Assembly: GCA_027924645.1 (NCBI GenBank)
Contig: BSBN01000047.1
Span: 7,502,001 to 7,566,000, forward strand
Length of the DNA stretch: 64,000 nt
Reading direction: 5' to 3'
Origin: Cunninghamia lanceolata
Taxonomy: Eukaryota; Streptophyta; Pinopsida; Cupressales; Cupressaceae
A model generated the notes under the pieces. It did not search any database, was not told the origin of the DNA, and saw only the letters and a list, made by a program, of their open reading frames with translations. A program made the translations under genes and the position numbers. Positions 23,183 to 35,449 of the stretch are shown piece after piece. How positions within the stretch are numbered: position 1 is the stretch's first letter; each line of letters opens with the position of its first letter.

Positions 23183-25464
23183 ACCATGTTAACAATTCTT
23201 GTCACCTGTTTTCTGTTCCTGTCGCTTTCTATTGTTCCTATCACCAGTTTTGATAGTTCCTATCGCTAGTTTTAATAGTTCCTATAGCATGCATTTAAAA
23301 CAGATCTTGTAGATTCTTAAACTCTTTAAAACAATTATGACAATTTCAAAATTGAGATCGTTTGATATTCTAGTTATTTCCTATGAATGTTGATGCTGAA
23401 ACCAATTATATTTTTATTGTGAATCATTACTTAATTCAAAACAGAGATAGATAGAAGTAGAGAAACTAAACTATTTGATGCAATAATGTGAAACTAGAAA
23501 ACTAAACCAAATTATCAGTATTATATTTATATTCATGACTGAAACTTGATTAAACTCTGTTCTCTATTCATTTTTATTTCTACAACAGTTCCTGTCGTAG
23601 TTGTGACAGGCATATTGTTTTTATTGTTTCTAGACTTCCTGTCATAGATGTGACATTAAGGTTTGTGGTGAAATTGTGAACTTATTTAGTTATAGATAAT
23701 GGACTGAGATAGTTCCTGTCATAGATCTGATAGTAAGATTGTTTAAATCTTAGAATATTATTTACATTGTGAATTATTATTGAAATATGGACTTAGAAAT
23801 TATATCAATTTGATAAACTTATGGATGCGATTAAATGAACAAAAGATGGATTATTGTTTGGAAAGTGTGTTTCCTTGATTAGAGTTTTGGAAAAAGGGAT
23901 TTGAAATGATTTATAGAACATTGATTTGTTTTATTCTATTTACTTGATCTTGAGGAAAGATAGAACTAATATTTGACATAAGTATGCATGAAACCTCAAT
24001 GTGTGAGAGTGGAGTAGTCAAACCTTATCATTTGATTTTATTGCTTGATCTATGAAACAATATTTGTATATGAAGAAAAATCATTAGTTTCTACAATTTA
24101 TTTAACCATGGAAATATGAATTGAGAATATAATCAGATATATTGCTTTATGATGTTCTTCATTATTGCTTGATTGAAAGTGTGCTTTCTTCATGGATGCA
24201 TGGGAAAGGGATCAGAGGTGGTCATAAGTGATTTTGGATCTTTATTCATTAAATTATTTATTTACTTGCTTATTTACTTCTTGGGGAAAGAAGGTAGATT
24301 TTTATCTAGGAATGTTATTGGGTTACTTTTTGGGCTAGGATGTCGAATGTGGATTATCAGAGATGGCTTTTCCTCTTTTCGGGAATTGAACCAGGTTACT
24401 ATTTAAAGGATTAGATCTAATCAAGATGACATTGAAATAAATGTTTATTTGTCTAGAAAAACTTATTTATATATATCTTTGCCACATCCTATTGTGCAAC
24501 AATCTGCATTTCATTATTTACAATTGCACATTCAGACATCAGGGTTGCATCAAGTGTTCCCTCCTGCCAGTTGTTTCTAGGTATCTGATGGAAATTGATT
24601 GTCATTGATATCAAAAAGGTGTGAGTTGATGATGTAGATACATCATAATAAAAGTTAGATTGGTCTTCATATGACAGGAATTGGATCATACTTTTAGGAG
24701 TTCACAAGAGTTTACTTAGTGAACATGCTTGATGAAGTTGCTTCATGTTTGTTTAAAGATAAAGTTCACATCTTGATTATCATGCTTCATATGTGAAGGT
24801 TAAGTTGTTGCAGTCAAAAGAATGAAAAGGTCATAGATAAAAGATCACAGATAAGTTCATATGGTAATTGTGTGACTCACATGGGAATCAAATTAGAATC
24901 AAGATGAATTGCTTCATATGATCTTCATTGGATTTATTGATATGCTTTCACAATTGGTGAGTGTTTGTCAGATGTTGTATTTGACTTTGGTTGGTCATTA
25001 GATGTTTCATAGGAGATGTTGTATTTCATTGTATGCCCTTCATGTGGTGTGGTGTCTTTAGGGATGTCTTGTTTAAGGAGTTTGTGTGTAGTTCTCATGT
25101 GCCAGGAGGTATGCTTCTCCATCTCATTTGATTCTTGGTGCTTTACTTTAAAATGCTTGTTTATGACATACAATGATAGGGGTCTGCTACAAAGGTGATT
25201 TTATTGATATATAAAATTCACATGCTTTGACTTGCTTTAGTTCACAATCTTGTTTCATTCATACATGTCTTGATCAATGGATCTTCATGGTATGATGTTA
25301 GTGATATTATGTTGTTCTTGGAAGTTCATACTTTGGTTGCTTCATGATAATGTTGATTAGGTGATGACTTGGTTGATCAGGTGATGTCTTGGTGTTAATG
25401 CCATGTCTTGATGATTTGTAAACAATGAGATTGACAAAGGTTGATGAAATTGATTGATGGTGTT
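23183..25464. other. Unclassified AT-rich repeat-like DNA, right part
   Basis: This continues the sequence interrupted at 13472. It holds further TTCCTATCGCTAG / TTCCTGTCGTAG / TTCCTGTCATAG motifs at 23215-23720. Short frames (24173-24406, 24489-24689, 24934-25198) show no domain. Nothing else is recognised. Confidence 0.4.
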
Positions 25465-27263
25465 TGTTGATTTGTCATTTGTATTAATGCAAAAGAATAT
25501 CATAGGTCCATAGGTCAATGATGATGTAGACTATAGTGGCAGAGATTATCATGATTTGGAATGATCAATGACTAATGTCATATATTAGGGAAATGGTTTC
25601 ACAAAAGGATCAAGGTTTAAGTGTGCCTTAAATAATTAGACATCTAATACAAATCCTTATATAGACTATCATATTTATGCACTTTTGTTTTAAAATAATG
25701 TTGACCTGCTAGTATAGGTCATGGGTTACCTGCTAAAGAGGATTATTACATTTGTGACTGGCCCCTTTACCTCTCCAAGCAGTCACCACATATATGAGCA
25801 TGAGCGCCAAACTTCTCTCGATGGCCCACATTTAAACTATGAATTATCCTCTTAAGTGCAAAAAGATTAATGTGCTATAAATTATTTTTTTCAATATGAC
25901 TAAGGATGAGTTTTTATAAGCTATTTTTAGCCTTCCAAAAAGAGGAGATTTTTAGTGTTTTTAAATGCTCAGATTTTATAAGATTAAAAGGCAGATTTTG
26001 TTAGTTTTAAAAGCCTTATGTTTTGGGAGATTTATTTTCTATTTTAAAAACTTCTATAATGGATTTTCCTTGATCAAAAAGAAGTTTTTAAAAAGGAAGT
26101 TTTTGTAAAAGAGAGATATTTTTATTGGATTTGTAAATTCTTATTATGAGAAGTTTAAAAGATTTTTTTTTCGAGAATTCTTTTATTCTTTCATGTAGAT
26201 GGAGCTATTCATTAAAGAGATTTTTTGTAGATGGATTTTTTTTATAAGGAAGTTGATTGGAGAAGATGAATTTTTTTTAAAGTATATTTTCATGGATGGA
26301 GAGAAGATATTTGTAGAGGAATGTGAAGAGAAGATGAAATTAATATGAAGAGAAGATTAATTTAATATTGTTGAATATTTTTTATGCAGGGAAGATTGAT
26401 TATAATTGATTGAAGATTTTTGAGATGAAATTTTTATGAAAGGGAATATGAACAAATTGAAGGCTCCTAAAATATGAAAGTCATTTGTGTGAAGTTTTTT
26501 TTTAGAGATATGATTTTGTTTTTTGCAAATTCTTCATGAATGGAAAAGGTCATACAGAGAAGTGAAATGTTTTTCAAGGTAGGATATTATTAGACACATT
26601 TTGTATTGTTTTATACATATAAATTCTTATGCATCCAAATGAAAGAGACAGAAGAAAGGATGATAAGAAGTGATATGTAGAGAAACATAGGTTTTACTCT
26701 GTGTATATAATTTTTGTAATTGAGATTTTGTATGCCAGTGAGGCAATATTGTCAGTGAGACATTGTTGAAAAGACCAGTGAGGCATAATGACAAGTCAGT
26801 GAGACTTCTAAGCTAGTAAGGGTCTATAATTGTGATTATTTCTATCAAGCCAGTGAGGTATTTCAAGTGGTTTTTATTTCCCAAGAGGCTTTTCCACTCA
26901 GGACCTTATTTATATATCATATGTTTATTTGGTTTTCATTAACCCATATTCATCATACATAATTGTTTGTAATGGTATTCTCTACCTATCTTGATTATGG
27001 TCAATCAAACTTTTCAAGTTAATCCCTAAGTTATGATATCAATTGTTGGTGTCTCTAACATAGATTGTTTCAATAGTATTTGATGCATCCTTGATTTTGA
27101 TGTGTCAATTATTTTTGTCAATATGTTAATAGTTATATGATGCCTCATCTCTGTTTAGTAGAAGTTGTCTTTGTTTCAAATCTTTGAAAGATTATCTCAA
27201 AGTTTTTTTTTAAATTTGTATACCACCAATTCACCCCCCTCTCAGTGGTATTGTACTCCAACA
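25465..27263 (+). repeat. Isolated copia-type LTR (left boundary tentative)
   Basis: The right end is clear: a C-run followed by CTCTCAGTGGTATTGTACTC and CAACA at 27263, the usual copia LTR end. TATA-like TATACATATAAATTC lies near 26613. An array of CAGTGAGGC / CAGTGAGAC units spans about 26733-26860, followed by the CCCAAGAGGCTTTTCC block. The proposed start, TGTTGATTTGTCATTTG at 25465, resembles copia U3 starts, but no matching target duplication is seen. No primer-binding site follows 27263. Confidence 0.6.
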
Positions 27264-27836
27264 AATTAGACATTTCATGCAGGGTTGGGTTTCCTTTGTT
27301 TCATGAAGGGATCTAGGGAAGTGTAATTGCTTCATGGTTGGGTGGAAAAGCACCTGGGCCATGTTGTCGTCTCTAGGCTTGCGAGTTGTAGACCACTAGC
27401 TTCATGTGACTGATGAGCGTATTGATTTATTTATCTTTGTGTACATGATTATTGTATCTTGAGATTGGATGTATTATGACATGATGGTCAATGGACTTGT
27501 ATATGATTTTATAGTGCTTTTACCTGGAATGAGCACGTGATTTGTAAGATTTAATGACTTTATTGATTTATATTGATGAGATTATCTTTTGCAAGATTTA
27601 ATGATTCCTATGGATTCTTATTTATGAAGATTTACTGACTCTATTGAATCTTATTGATGAAATTATCATTTATTTTGATATTGTTTTACACCCCTTTTAA
27701 ACTTTTGGATTGTTGTAATTAAGTGGATTAATTCCATCTCTTTACTTTGGATAATGTAACATTGTATTTAAGTGGATTATTTAATTCATTTTACTTTGTT
27801 TACTTTTGTGATGGTTTGAGGGCTTTCACATCATTG
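27264..27836. other. No gene recognised; AT-rich spacer
   Basis: About 570 bp of AT-rich sequence with repeated GATTTAATGA / GATTTACTGA-type phrases at 27545-27670 and GTGGATTA phrases near 27720-27780. It ends TTTCACATCA next to resumed copia RNase H. It may be the right end of the segment inserted at 11725. Confidence 0.35.
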
Positions 27837-28159
27837 CAACAATATCTTGCTGCACACATGTGTTATGGATGAAGCAATCATTAAAAGATATCAAAGTATC
27901 ATATGATGAACCTATTTCCAATCTTATGTGATAATACAAGTGATATCAACATTTCAAAGAATCTGGTAATGCATTCAAGGACAAAGCATATTTCAATCTG
28001 GTATCACTTCTTGAGAAGGTTGCAGAGAATGAGGTGAAATTGGAGTATGTGCCTACCAAGGATCAAGTTGCAGATATTTTTATAGAGGCTCTTCCTAAGG
28101 ATACTTTTGAGTATCTCCAGCAAAAGTTAGGGGTTACTATTCCTCCTTCTTTTAACTAG
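27837..28159 (+). pseudogene. Copia RNase H C-terminus, probably copia-2
   Basis: The translation matches the end of copia-1 pol: HVLWMKQSLKDIKV, INISKNLVMHSRTKHIS, YVPTKDQVADIF, LPKDTFEYLQQKLGV, then a stop after PSFN at 28159. It contains a premature TGA near 27928. A 1-2 bp deletion breaks the frame near 27999. It starts about where the copia-2 fragment at 11724 stops, and its 3' flank continues at 40033, so it most likely belongs to copia-2. A diverged overlap of about 17 bp between the two broken ends leaves some doubt. Confidence 0.8.
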
Positions 28160-28193
28160 TTGAATAAGTGTGTGCATCTGTTTGGAAAGCATT

Positions 28194-31100
28194 TGTTACA
28201 TCCCCAAATTACAATTAGACATAATCATTAACTTGGCATGATAATCAAGAGGATTAGTCATAGTTAATTGATTTGATATTGTGGAAATATCTGATTTAAT
28301 TTTTGATTATGAAGTAATGACTGATGTTAATTAGTTTTGTAAATTAAATTATTTATATTATGGGATATTATAATGATGCACTAATCATGATCTTGTGGTC
28401 TTGAGTGTGAACAGGAAAATGAACATCCTTCAAATAAGGAAGGAGAGTATCATCCTAGAGGAAGGGTTAGACATTGAGAAAACAAAAGGTTGATTAGCCA
28501 TATGAGTATCGGCTTCTATTCCTTCTAAATCCCTTTGTAAGTTGTTATGTGTCATGTCTCCTTTCTTAGTATTTATGTTATTTGTAAGTCATTATATCGT
28601 TGGTACTATCACGACTAGATGTGACAACTAGATGATGTTCTTGGAACATCATCTCTAGTCGAGAGACAATCGTGTTAAGAAACAAGGAGGTCTCTCATTA
28701 TCCTTTTATTTTCAGGGATATTATTCCCTAGTCATTTGACTAAGGATGATAGTCAATTTCAGGGGAGTATTACTCGACCCCGATAACCGTGATCTTGTTG
28801 TGAATCATTTTGTGATTTCAACTTTATAGTGATAATACTTAATATTAAATATGTATTATTTAACCCTTATCCTTAAGTAAGGATGAATATGTATATTTTT
28901 TAGAGGGAAACTCTTTATAGGTTGATTTCAATACTGTTGTAGTTATTTTTACTTATCCTATTATTCGATATAATAATTTGTTAATAGCTAGCCTTGAGGA
29001 GTGAAGGAGAGCTTTCAGCTCAACCTTCTCATGTGCATGATGCCTTGATTAAACCACATTTTGAGGAAATCGACCGAGTGGAGTGGTAGTTTCCACCCAA
29101 ATTAGCATGCCAGAAATGGCCAGATAACAAGTTTTGTTTTCATTTTGTAAGGAAGGATTTCAGTTAGTAAGTTTTAGTTATTGGTGTTTTTTGTTGAAGA
29201 GGGTGGCAGAGTCTTTCTAGAAAACACTAAGAGATAGGTAGATCAGAGTAGCTTGAAGTAGACTTAGTTTGGGACTGCATCACCTTCGAAAGCCTTGTCT
29301 AGGTAAAATAGTGGACAATGTTCCAATTCCTTTCAGTTTAATGAGCTATAACTTTGTTGAACTTCTATCAGAGAAAGTATGACATTATGTTTCTTGTTTC
29401 ATAGATAATACAAAGGCTCGAAGCCTATGAGGCCATGCCTATTGTTTTTGATATTATCTTCATAGCCAAGGCTCAAGGTCGATACAACCAAGATCATATT
29501 GTATCAAAGCATTATTTCTTTTCAAAGGTTTAGAGCCTTAAGGCCGAGCCTTATCATATTAACTCTAAATGAGAATAGGCGTGAAGCCATTATGGATGAG
29601 CTATCAACACAGTAATCTTTCTTGAGACTAAGCTGAAGGCCGTAAGGCCAAATAAGGAAATACTATAATATTTTCCTAAGACTATGCTCAAGGCACTATG
29701 GCTGATTAGTGAAATGTTGTAATCTTTTCCTGTGACTAAGCTCGAGGCTTAAAAGCCAAGTAGCAACTATATTATGGTTTAATTGTGACACTAGCTCGAG
29801 GCCATAAGGTGGAGCTGTATAGAGTTAAAATCCTTTATGTGTCATAGCTCAAGGTCTTACAACCCAATTTTTATGCATTATACACCATACGATAGCCAGT
29901 ACTTGAAGCCATTATGGCTGAGCATGCTTTCAAAGCATATCAAGCACACATCAATTAACGACTAAGTTAGAGCCTAATTGTTCTTGACATGGAAATATTC
30001 AATAACTGGTAATAATTCCAGTAATGATTTTAGCCTATATTTGAATCATATAGTCACTCGACTGTGGAGATACCTGAAAATGCACTTAAACATCATTGTG
30101 TTTGCAACACTTAAACTATTAACAAGTTTGGTTTGCATGGAAACTTGACTGTGAATTATATAAGGGTTATTTAAACTGTCAAGATTGTACTCATTAACCC
30201 TCAACTATGGAGGTGGTGAGATCATTTAAGATCATGGTCTCATCACATAATAACTTGATTGTGCTTAAAGAATAATATAGATTTGTTCTATGTGTCTAAA
30301 TTAAGACTTTTCAGTTATTGTTACGAGTTATAATTCCTTTATTTTACTCAAGTGTAAACTAATAGGATTGGTGTTTATCACCTAAAGATCATAAAGATAT
30401 TAAGAGCTATTAATCACAATGAAACCAATTTATTCTACTTTAAGGCAAGGTATGCCTTAAGTACCATGAATTTGACATCATCATATATGATGATTTGCTA
30501 TCAAAATTGCAGACCATAGAAGACCCAAGGCAGTAAAAATGGTCAATTTTTTATATGAATTGAAAGTGGAACAAGGTGACAGGGAGTCACTAGTTCCTCA
30601 TTACAAAAGTAACCTATTTAGTCGTAACAAACCTATGATGGGAGTCAAATGTCTAGGTATGGATAATGAATCAAATTAATCCCACTCATACTAGACCTAA
30701 AGAACAAGGTTGATGAGAAATTACTGTAGGACATGATAGCTTATAAGTCGAGTTAGGGTGGTGGACATACAATGACATTCATTATACAATGTGTATGCAT
30801 GTAAATTTTTAGCCAAAGTAATGCATCCATCTGTGCATGCATTGTCAGTCCATAATGTTCCAGATGGCCTAGTGTCTCTAGTAGTGTCATACAAAGTTAG
30901 ATTGGATCTATAGTGTGTGACCATGAGACATTAGGAAAGACACAACACTAGATACTCAGATGGCTAACTTAATGGTTTCTAATGTCAAGCCTTTTTGTGA
31001 AGGGTAGGGCCACTTCCAATTAGCAAGTTGAGCAGGGGACCGCAAGTCTGTGGTTGGAGCAAAAGAACTCGGATGATGCTCTCCTTCCCAAGCATGAGAC

Positions 31101-31428
31101 AAGCCAAGACTTATGGAGATAGATGTCCTTGGTTCTAGATATAGTATTTGCATTTATGACCAGAGGTTCTATAGTAATTTATTAATTGAACTATAATGTC
31201 TTGAGCATATCTTTTACTTGATTAGTGATGGTTACTCACTAAAAATTAGTAATTGATTATTAAAATGTAAGTTTTGTTATATCTTGATTAGATTGACATG
31301 CTTAATTAATGAAAAGATTATGTTTATTTTGGTTAAAATTTGATTAGCTCAATCATCTTGTTAACTAATCACTTGATTAAGATACATGTTTATGTTAAAT
31401 CTTGAGTATTATGGATAGTGATGTTTCA
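28194..31428 (+). repeat. 5' LTR of the chromovirus
   Basis: A 3,235-bp LTR. About 29405-29960 holds degenerate tandem units with palindromic cores of the CTCAAGGCCATAAGGCTGAG type, three of them as a clear roughly 54-bp series. Short minus-strand frames at 30721-30924 and 30956-31153 recur in part in the other LTR and have no domain. Confidence 0.9.
29405..29960 (+). repeat. Palindromic AGGCC-TAA-GGCC repeat array in chromovirus 5' LTR
   Basis: About ten occurrences of a core in which AAGGC and GCCTT-like arms flank a short AT spacer, for example GAAGGCCGTAAGGCC at about 29635. Three consecutive units (from about 29610) also share GTAATCTTTCTTGAGACTAAG-like flanks. The 3' LTR has four units at the matching place. 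Confidence 0.7.
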
Positions 31429-31430
31429 TA

Positions 31431-31446
31431 TGGTATCAGAGATACC
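31431..31446 (+). promoter_or_regulatory. Chromovirus primer-binding site
   Basis: TGGTATCAGAGATACC begins two bases after the LTR end. It matches the initiator-tRNA-Met complement for its first eleven bases. Confidence 0.8.
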
Positions 31447-31522
31447 AAGTTCAATACATGGACCTAATGAGCTCACTACTTCATGATCATTTGTATCCAA
31501 CATTAAGTATGCTAATGATTGG

Positions 31523-31858
31523 ATGTTCTATGCCAGAATGGTAAAAATTATAACCACATCTCGAAAGAAGGTAACAGAACATGGACATTACCTATGCCAA
31601 CAAAAGATCTTGAAGGCAGAAGCCTCAAGGATTAAGAAACTTGAACAAACTCGCTGCCTGGTAGGAGCATGGTTATCTGATGAGGAAACTTTCATTGATG
31701 CCTTGAAACACATCAAGCAGGATTTAAGGAAATTTGAAAGGATGGTTGCCCCTAACTCTAGTGATACATCAAAAATACCCTCTGCCCCTAAAGCACCAGC
31801 TGAGGGAAATAACCCTAAAGATTGTAATGTACTTAAGAAGGATGTGAAGGAATACTAG
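31523..31858 (+). CDS. Small ORF of unknown function between PBS and gag of the chromovirus
   Basis: A 111-codon frame begins about 90 bp after the primer-binding site and ends about 300 bp before gag. It is free of stops in an element whose other frames are full of them. The product is basic and helical in appearance (KILKAEASRIKKLEQTR, FIDALKHIKQDLRKFERMV) with a Pro/Ala/Lys tail. I do not recognise the family. It may be an accessory protein, a detached gag N-terminus, or a chance frame; there is no ribosome-binding or splicing evidence. Confidence 0.45.
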   Translation: MFYARMVKIITTSRKKVTEHGHYLCQQKILKAEASRIKKLEQTRCLVGAWLSDEETFIDALKHIKQDLRKFERMVAPNSSDTSKIPSAPKAPAEGNNPKDCNVLKKDVKEY

Positions 31859-32163
31859 TGTATATCCTCACCTCCTAAGATTGAAAAGAAACCATGAAAA
31901 TGGGAAGCTATCCCAAATTGTAAATGACTTGCAGTAGCAAGGTGTAAACACAATTTTGTAATTTTGGTGGATTAGATGTAATCCAATGGAAACTATAATG
32001 TAATGAAAATTTTTGACAATCTTTCCTTTCTTGTTAAAGATTACATGAATGTGAATAGATTTGTAAAATGAATGAATTGTATAATATGGAAAAACTAATC
32101 CATGATTAATCTGCAAACTTTAGGAAGAAGTAGATTGCAGTAAAGGTTTGAATTAGAACCAGA

Positions 32164-33250
32164 ATGGAGGATAACCGAGATGAAGGAGCACCTTTAGGGA
32201 ATTCCAAGTCTAAATTAGACCAAATCTTGACTTTGTTGAAAGAAACAAGGGTGAGGGTAGAAACTCTCGAGCATAAAGTAGAAGTTCAGTCAAAAGATAG
32301 GTGAGATGCTTATGATGGGGGTGATGGTGATGAAGGCCATAATGACACCACCCAAAGTGAGCATGGAGAAAATAACTCCGTGGCTAGATAGGAAGGGGAT
32401 AAGAGGAACCTTATGGCTATGGAACTGTCTCATGACATGAAAAAGGTCATGCCACCTAAATTTGATGGATCCGCAAGTGGAGATGCCGTGGAGGCATGGC
32501 TTATGAAAATGGAGAAGTATTTTGAAATAAAAAATTATAATGAGGTTACCAAATCTATGTGGGGAGCATTCTGGCTAGTGGGTGAAGCATCCACATGGTG
32601 GATGAACAAAAAGATGGAACTGGGCTTGAGGTCTACAAGCCTTACTTAGGAAAGGTTCGTAGAACTTTTTAGGAAAAGATGGTTGCCTCAACTATTCTAT
32701 GATAAAAAAAACTTAAGGACTTTTAGAACCTGAAACAAGATGATATGACTGTAAATGAATATTGGGAAAAATTCACCTGACTGTTGAAGTATGTGCCACA
32801 GTATCAACAAGATGAGAAGTTCCATGTTTGAAAGTTTATAATGGGGTTGAATGTCGAGATTGGAGGTGAGGTTAATGTTCATGGTCCTACTACTATAGAA
32901 TAGGTCTACAAGAAGGCTGTCAGACAAGAACAAAACCTGAAGGCTATGTCAGCCTATAGAGAAAGAAATCACAAGAGATATAATTGGTCTCAATCTTCTC
33001 AATCCTCAAAGAAAAAGGGGAAGAAATAGGAATATACTAAGAAAAATGATAAAGGGGCCAAAAATAAACAAATAGAGTCCAGGGGAGAGAAAAAGGGAAT
33101 AACCACTCCAGGAAGAATGGAAATAATTCTGGCAAACCTTAAGAGAGGTGAGGACCAGTTGGTGGATGCTAAACTTGTGGCAAAGATCACTACACCAATC
33201 AGTGTCCCAACAAATCATAGGGAGCACAACCAAGAGGAAACCCTCTACCC
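32164..33250 (+). pseudogene. Chromovirus gag with zinc knuckle
   Basis: Gag packages the element RNA. The frame starts MEDNRDEGAPLG at 32164. From about 32440 it has MPPKFDGSASGDAVEAWLMKM, and from about 32560 GAFWLVGEASTWW and WLPQLFYDKK, the retrotransposon gag core. A zinc knuckle remnant near 33167 reads C-stop-TCGKDHYTNQC, giving a CX2CX3HX4C spacing with a stop where Gln or a similar residue is expected. Many stops (near 32302, 32390, 32647, 32731 and later) make it inactive. Confidence 0.88.
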
Positions 33251-33289
33251 TCTCAGCAAGTGGCTTTCTAACAACGTATCCATAAGGCC

Positions 33290-33729
33290 TTGGACAATCA
33301 GCAAGCCGAGTACCAAATAACTCTCATAGAGACAACATGCATTTTATTTGGAGTTCTAATTTCAGTTTTTATTGATACATGTGCTACGGAATGCTTTATT
33401 TATCCCAAAATTGTAAATAAAATACCTAGAAAAGAAAGATTCATGGAAAATACTTGGTTTGTAGAATATGCAAATCACACTAAGGCTCAGGTAGAGCAAT
33501 TCCTATTTGAGGCTTGGGTTGAACTTCTAAGCTTTTCCATGGAAGTAAATCTTTATGTAGCCCCACATGGCTCATATGATGTTATCCTAGGGATAAATTG
33601 ACTATGGAAACATCGAGCCAAAGTAGATTGTTATGCAAAAATAGTAGAATGTCTAGATGATTTAGGAAACAAAGTCTTTTTCCAAGGGAAACATAGGGAA
33701 GTCAAACTACAGAAATTTTTTGAATTGTA
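33290..33729 (+). pseudogene. Chromovirus aspartic protease
   Basis: The frame contains VFIDTCATECFIYP, corresponding to the usual IDTGATHSFI, with the catalytic-loop Gly replaced by Cys. It then has YDVILGIN followed by a TGA where the family has Trp, and KHRAKVDCYAKIVECLDD. The missing Gly and the stop at 33599 argue against activity. Confidence 0.85.
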
Positions 33730-33730
33730 A

Positions 33731-35280
33731 ATGAAAAGGGCACAGAGAAAGGGATGCCAACTTTTTACTGTCAAGATGGACAAAATAGATGAATCAGAGG
33801 AAACTTACTTCCAATATGACGTAAAATTTTATAAATCCCAAAAACTTAATGAAGTTGGGATGAAGGAGTCCATAGGTCAGGAAAGATCGGATATGGACAT
33901 GTATCATTTCCTCAGGGATTTTGAGGATGTATTTCTAGATGAGCTACTAGGGTTACCCCATAAAAGAGCCTTTGATTTCACCATTGATATTATTCCTGGG
34001 TTGAAACCTATTTCTAAATCCCCTTGCAGAATGTCCACAATAGAAGTAATAGAGTTAAATTCTCAATTGCAAGAGCTTCTAGATAAAGGGTTGATTAGAC
34101 CCAGTGTGTCACCATGGGGAGCACCAGTCATTTTTTGTGAAAAAGAAAGATGCCACTTTGTGGTTGTGCATATATTACCGCATGTTAAACAAAGCAACCA
34201 TTAAGAATAAATACCCTTTTACCTCATATCGATGATATTTTTGACTAGATGAGGGGTGCAACAATATTTTCCAAGATCGATCTTCGATTTAGATATCACC
34301 AATTGAGGTTGATGGATGAAGACATCCATAAGACAACCTTTAGAACCAGATATGGTCATTATGAATTCATTGTCCTACCCTTTGGATTGACAAATTCACC
34401 AGCGGTGTTTATGAATCTTATGAACAGTGTGTTTAGAGACTATCTAGACAAGTTTCTCTTAGTATTTCTTGATGACATTTTGATCTATTCTAAGAATGAA
34501 GAAAAGCATATGTAGCATCTGAGACTTGTACTTCAAAGGTTAAGAGAGCATAAGTTATATGGCAAGATCTCTAAGTGTACTTTCTTTCAGAAAAAAGTAC
34601 AGTATTTGGATCATATAATATCAGCTAAGGGGATAGCTGTGGACCTAGCTAAGATTAAGGCTATTTTAGATTGGGTGGAACCAAGAAATGTACATGAGGT
34701 TTGAAGTTTCATGGGCCTTGCTGGTTATTACAGGAAGTTTTTGAAAAACTTCTCTAAAATTGCACATCCTATAACTTCCTTGCAAAGAAAGGGCAAGAAG
34801 TTTGAATGGTCAAAAAAGTGTCACGAGGCCTTTGACCTACTAAAGGAAAAATTGACTTTAGTCCCAATACTAAAAGTACCAGACCCAGAAGGTCAATTCA
34901 TAGTCATTATTGATCCCTCAGGGGAAGGCCTAGGTGGTGTACTAGTCTAGGATGGATAGTTCATTGCATACAAGTCATGTAAACTAAAAAACTATGAACA
35001 AAATTATGCCCCACATGATTTAGAACTGTAGCAGTCATTCACACACTTTAAATGTGGAGACACTACCTGCTTGGAAAACCTTTTGAGTTGAAAATGAATC
35101 ACCAGGGACTCAAATATTTGTTCTCTCGACCCCATCTTAATGCTCATCAAAGAAGATGGTTAGAATTCATCTCGGATTATGATTTCAAGATTAAATATAT
35201 TCAGGGAAAAGAAAATTGAGTAGCAGATGCTTTAAGTAAGAGAAGGAACATCTCCTCCATGATCTCTATACATTCTGATT
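33731..35280 (+). pseudogene. Chromovirus reverse transcriptase and RNase H
   Basis: RT begins with SPCRMSTIEVIELNSQLQEL near 34020 and [13 protein letters not shown] near 34098. A frameshift follows where the substrate-binding block should continue. The frame resumes at 34249 with [14 protein letters not shown], then [17 protein letters not shown] and the catalytic [12 protein letters not shown] near 34460. GLAGYYRKFLKNFSKIAHP is at 34711, followed by an RNase H remnant starting IVIIDPSGEGLGGVL near 34900. Multiple stops and frameshifts are present. Confidence 0.9.
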
Positions 35281-35449
35281 TTAGAAATCAAGTGCTACAA
35301 AAATCTAAGGGAGATGAGTTTTATGAGCAGGTAAAATAGGCCCTTGAGGGGAATCCATGGAATCTGAAATATGAGGAATTCAACTTTGAACCAAATGGGT
35401 TATTAAGGTTTAAGGAAGAATATATGTACCTAACTCAACAAAGTTAAGG

